A stretch of DNA of 13,432 nt from Asparagopsis taxiformis (lineage: Eukaryota; Rhodophyta; Florideophyceae; Bonnemaisoniales; Bonnemaisoniaceae): NCBI GenBank assembly GCA_030407315.1, contig JALQPE010001534.1, forward strand, positions 1-13,432, written 5' to 3'. Positions 9,645-13,432 of this stretch are shown here, in pieces. How positions within the stretch are numbered: the stretch's first letter is position 1; the number at the start of each line of letters is the position of its first letter. The translations under genes and the position numbers were made by a program. The notes under the pieces were generated by a model. The model was given only the letters and a program-made list of their open reading frames with translations, was not told the origin of the DNA and searched no databases.

Positions 9645-11013
9645 ATGACCATGATCCACAAATACACCGTGGCCTGCGTGGCAGGCGCAGTTCTGGCTGC
9701 CGCTGGCATGCCTGCCAGCGCAGGGTGTCAGCCGAAGAGGCCGCAAAGCTTGGCAAAGAGTTGACGCCGGTGGGCGCCGTTCGGGCAGGCAACGAGGCCG
9801 GCACGATTCCGGAATGGACTCCGGCTGAGCAGGCCGGAGAGCTCAAGGGCTGGTTTCCGCAAGACCCGTCCATCGCCGATGAAAAGCCGATGTTCACGAT
9901 TACTGCGGCCAACCTCTCGGAACATGCCAACAAGCTTTCGGATGGGCACAAGGAACTGCTGAGGCGCTTCCCCGACAGCTACAAGATGATGGTTTATCCA
10001 TCGCACCGAAAGGTCAATTTTCCGGACGAGATCAAGGAGGCGACGATCAAGAACGCGACCCGGGCCTCGCTGGAAGGCGTGGACAACCCAAGGGAGCCTA
10101 TCTCGGATTTCCGTTTCCGATTCCACAGACGGGTGCCGAGCCGCATGGAATCATCGGGTGAAATGGCGCGGCAATGTCATCAAACGCTTCAACAACCAGA
10201 TGATCGTCCAGCAGGACGGGTCGTTCGGCTGGACCAAGATTGTCGAGGACGTCTTGTTCTACTACGCCAACACCGACATGGACAGTCCACCTGAGCTCAA
10301 GCCGGGTACGGATTTTCTGCGCTACCTGTCCGAGACCCTGTCGCCGCCACGGATCGCCGGCACCTACATCCTGGTGCATGAAAAAGCCGGCTTCGGCACG
10401 GAAGGGCGTTCAGCCTGGCTGTATGCACCCGCACTGAAGCGGATCCGTCGGGCGCCGGCAGTGTGCTGTGACAACCCCTACGAGGGCACCGATGGTCACC
10501 AGTTTTACGACCAGGTTGATATGTACAACGGTGTGCTCGAGCGCTTCACCTGGAAGCTCAAGGGCAAGGCGGAAATGTTACGTTCCCTACAACAGCTACA
10601 AGATTGCCACGCCCCCCACCACGTACGACGACATCGCGTCGCCCAACCACATCAACCCCGAACTGCCGCGTTACGAGTTGCATCGCGTCTGGGTGGTCGA
10701 GGCCAACAACAAGGAAGACCAGCGCCACACCTCAGCAAACGCGTCATGTACTTCGACGAAGACAGCTGGAATTTGGTGGCGATCGACAACTATGACCACG
10801 AGGGCAAGTTGACGCAGTTCCAGGAAGGACACCTGGTGCCGTATTTCAACAATCTGTCGGCCACCACGCACGTAGAGACCATCTACCACCTCAATTCAGG
10901 GCGTTACTTCGTGACAGCAATGATCAATGAGGACGAGCCCTATGACGGCACTGTGCGGCTCACGGGACAACACCTTCGAGCCGCGAACGATTCAGCGCAA
11001 GGCATCGAAGTAG
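9645..11013 (+). CDS. DUF1329-family periplasmic protein (frameshifted)
   Basis: About 456 residues, the usual length of DUF1329 (PF07044) proteins, whose function is not established; they commonly sit beside DUF1302 and RND genes. GAGGAG lies 6 nt before the ATG at 9645. The N-terminus MTMIHKYTVACVAGAVLAAA...ASA is a classical signal peptide, so the protein is exported to the periplasm. Family features are SAEEAAKLGKELTPVGA, GYPFP-like GAYLGFPFPIPQTG, WRGNVIKRF, YILVHEKAGFGTEGRSAWLY, the ALKRIRRAP motif, FYDQVDMYNGVLERFTWKL, YELHRVWVVEA and VMYFDEDSWNLVAIDNYD. The end is NTFEPRTIQRKASK. Breaks lie near 9722, 10092, 10158, 10577, 10733 and 10965. A periplasmic lipid-binding carrier role is inferred from position, not proven. 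Confidence 0.88.
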
Positions 11014-11029
11014 CAGCGCCAGATGGCGA

Positions 11030-11056
11030 GGTCGGTGCCTGAGCCAGGCACCGGCC
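11030..11056 (+). other. Strong intercistronic hairpin between DUF1329 and DUF1302 genes
   Basis: The 12-nt arms at 11030-11041 (GGTCGGTGCCTG) and 11045-11056 (CAGGCACCGGCC) pair completely (one G-T) around the 3-nt loop AGC. It starts 16 bp after the DUF1329 stop and ends 54 bp before the DUF1302 start. No T-run follows, so it is more likely an mRNA-stability element or partial attenuator that tunes the ratio of the two proteins than a full terminator. Confidence 0.6.
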
Positions 11057-11110
11057 ATTGCCCGACAAAACCAGAACGATATCCGTGCATTTCGGGGAGG
11101 AGAGCAACCC

Positions 11111-13432
11111 ATGAATATTCCGAGTCGCATCCGCGCAACAGCCTGCATGGTGGTTGGCCTGATTGGCTGGTCAAGCAATGCAGCGGCAATCGAGTTCGAC
11201 TTCGATCTGCTTGGCGAGAATTTCTACGGCGTACTGAACAACACCGTTACTTTCGGCGCTGCCTGGCGCATCGAGGAGCGAGATGGACTTTCTGGTCGGC
11301 AAGTCAGCACTGAATCCGGACCTGTGCACAGGGCAGTTTCAGAGCTGTCAGGGCTTGCACCGGACGCAGAATTTTCCGTCGGAACGACTGGCAAACGCGC
11401 CTGGCATGGCATCGCTGAACTTCGATGACGGCAACCTCAACACGACAAGGGCGATATCACACAGGCGCCACTGAAGTTGTCTCAGGACGTCAAGATCGAA
11501 TTTGGCGGCGGACAGTACGGCTTCTTCTTTCGTGGCATCGGCATATACGACTACGTCAATTACGAGGACTTCGAAGAGACGCGCGCCAACCTGATTACAG
11601 CAGAGAATGTCGATCGTGTCGGTATTACCGATCAGCCGACCACCGGCAATCGGTACGCCGTGCAAACCTTCGGTCCGGGTGAGCAACCACCCTGATTCGT
11701 GACAAGGCAGAGGCCAAGGAAATCGGGCTGCGCTATGACCTGCTGGACGCCAATTTCTTTGCCTTCCCGGTCATCGGAGATCGTGAGTACGTGTTTCGCG
11801 TGGGCAAGCAGACCGTGAACTGGGGGCAGAGCACAGTCGCCGTCATCAACAGTGTCAATCAGGCGCAGCCAGTCAACGCCAACAGCCTGTACCGGCTGGG
11901 GTTCGGCCTGCTTGAGGAGCTGTTCGTGCCGGTGGGCATGGTTCGCGGCGCGACGAATTTCGGCGACCTCGGGGTCGAGGTGTACTACCAGTATGAATGG
12001 GAGCCCATCGAGATTCCGACGCCAGGCAGCTACATGTCATTTGTCGACATCGGACCGACAATTTGCGAGACACCGTGCATATCTCGTTCGGAGGGTCCGC
12101 GGACGACCCGGACAACGTGGGTACGCTGCTCAACAGTCCATTGGCACAATCACGCCAACCACGCTCAACATCGACCGCCGCCCGGATGTGGATGCGCGAG
12201 ACAGCGGCCAGTACGGCATTGCATTGAAGTACTACGCCGAAGGGTTCAACAACGGGACTGAGTTTGGTGCCTACTTCATGAACTATCACTCCAAGCTGCC
12301 CTACGTGAGCTTCTATGCCACCGATGCATCCTGTGCGCGGGCCGAGGGCAACGCGGCTGGTGCCAATGCCACCAACACCACGGAATTTCTGGATCTCTGT
12401 CCCAACCTGCCGGTGGCCTTCGAGCCAGGGCGCACGCAATTGCTGACGGACACTGCTGCCTTGATCGCGCAACGGCCGGGCGTTGCTGCCGACTTGGGTG
12501 GGGACCTCGTCGGGCTGGCAATGGGCCTGAACGGTGATCCCTCGCAACCGTTCTCGGATGCGCTTCCCCTGGATTCATCGGCAGCCCAGGTCGAGTACCC
12601 CGAAGACATTCGGATGTTCGGCCTTGATTTCACCACGACGTTTGGTGAGTACTCGTTCCAGGGCGAAGTGTCGTATCGCCCGAACGTGCCGTTGCAGGTG
12701 GCTCTGGTCGACCTGGCGTTCGCGGCCTTCGGGCCGACCCTGACGCGATGCCACGACGAAAGCGTGGGTTGCGCCGGGGCGCAGGCCGGGCTGGGCTTTG
12801 ATGAGGAGGGGAACTACGTCGTGTATGACGGCAATGACCATGTCGATGCCCAAGGCAACAACCCGTACCCGGACTCCGTAAACTGTTGGTCGGTGCCGCG
12901 CCCGGTTCTGCGCGGTCTTTCCCCAACTTCATTACCACGTTTCGAGGTGGAACCGTTGGCGAGAATGAATGCGCCAAACAGCTACATCCAGGGCTGGATC
13001 CCCGGCAAGGTGGCGCAATACAACCTCGGCGCGACGCGTGTGCTGGGTGCATCGGAGAACTGGGTCTTTGCAGACCAGGTGATTCTGCTGTACGAGTTGG
13101 CCGCCACGCATGTGTTGAACATGCCCGACTTCGAACCAACTGCAGATCGAAGGCCCGTTAACCGCGACCACGCATGCCAGTGCGGGTGCGAACGGCAGTG
13201 GGGCCGACGGATCGCGGCTGGCCTGTGCTGGCAACCCCAGTTGCAGTGTCGGCCCGGATGGGCTTGCGCTTTAATCCCTTTCAGGCGCCGCGCAATGCCT
13301 TCGCCGACGCATTCTCGTGTGGGATATCGCGTGGGGGGCGGCTCGCTACGAAAGCTTGGTCCCCGGTGTGGCATTGCAACCATTGTTCATCTGGCAGCAC
13401 GACATCCAAGGCAACGCTCCCGGGCCGGCCGG
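11111..13432 (+). CDS. DUF1302-family outer-membrane-type protein (partial at 3' end, frameshifted)
   Basis: A DUF1302 (PF06980) protein, open at the window end with 774 codons present. GGGGAGGAG lies 8 nt before the ATG at 11111. The signal peptide MNIPSRIRATACMVVGLIGW...NAAA precedes IEFDFDLLGENFYGVLNNTV. Family features follow: WRIEERD, FLVGKSALNPDLC, SLNFDDGNLN, then KGDITQAPLKLSQDVK, IGLRYDLLDANFF, VFRVGKQTVNWGQST and NAFADAFS. The last residues, HDIQGNAPGPAG, match the usual family ending (HDV.G..PGPGG), so only some tens of codons are probably missing. Alternating hydrophobic strands suggest an outer-membrane beta-barrel. Breaks lie near 11285, 11440, 11688, 12052, 12140, 12880, 12970, 13140, 13270 and 13318. 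Frame 2 from 12278 to 13432 has no stop codon. Several cysteine pairs occur, for example RCHDESVGC and LACAGNPSC. Its substrate is unknown; a hydrocarbon or lipid pore is the best guess. Confidence 0.88.
13423..13432. other. GGCCGGCCGG right end (FseI site)
   Basis: The last ten bases are identical to the first ten and contain the same FseI site. In the DUF1302 frame they read PAG, following PG, which fits the family ending, so the site appears native rather than an added linker. Confidence 0.6.

Overview
The window is GC-rich bacterial DNA, probably from a hydrocarbon-degrading gammaproteobacterium of the Alcanivorax, Marinobacter or Solimonadales kind. That placement is an inference from gene content and protein style; there is no rRNA or other taxonomic marker. 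It carries a CYP153-type alkane or fatty-acid terminal hydroxylase operon, followed by a predicted trans-envelope lipid or hydrophobe trafficking operon. Each operon has its own AraC-family regulator, transcribed divergently from it.

Layout. Positions 1-501 (minus strand): N-terminal part of AraC-type regulator 1, cut by the window edge. 502-628: divergent regulatory region with dyads. 629-948: [2Fe-2S] ferredoxin. 964-2375: CYP153 cytochrome P450. 2394-4011: GMC-family (AlkJ-like) alcohol dehydrogenase. 4152-5383: NAD(P)H-dependent ferredoxin reductase. 5590-5683: 94-bp MITE-like inverted-repeat element flanked by TTAA, between convergent genes. 5684-6716 (minus): complete AraC-type regulator 2. 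6717-6973: second divergent regulatory region with a 21-bp-phased direct repeat. 6974-9546: RND/MMPL-family membrane transporter. 9645-11013: DUF1329 periplasmic protein. 11111-13432: DUF1302 outer-membrane-type protein, open at the window end.

How the genes work together. Electrons would pass from NAD(P)H through the reductase (FAD) and the ferredoxin (2Fe-2S) to the CYP153 heme, which hydroxylates the terminal carbon of an alkane or acyl chain. The GMC dehydrogenase would then oxidise the alcohol to the aldehyde. The RND, DUF1329 and DUF1302 proteins have inner-membrane, periplasmic and outer-membrane signatures respectively, and could move the hydrophobic substrate or product across the envelope. 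The transport role is inference from topology and synteny.

Quality warning. Every protein-coding gene is broken by single-base frameshifts, about 50 in 13.4 kb, although the family motifs remain intact across the breaks. This looks like a low-accuracy draft or single-pass sequence rather than gene decay. Gene limits below therefore span several reading frames. The window begins and ends with the same 10 bp, GGCCGGCCGG, which contains an FseI site, so it may be a cloned restriction fragment.
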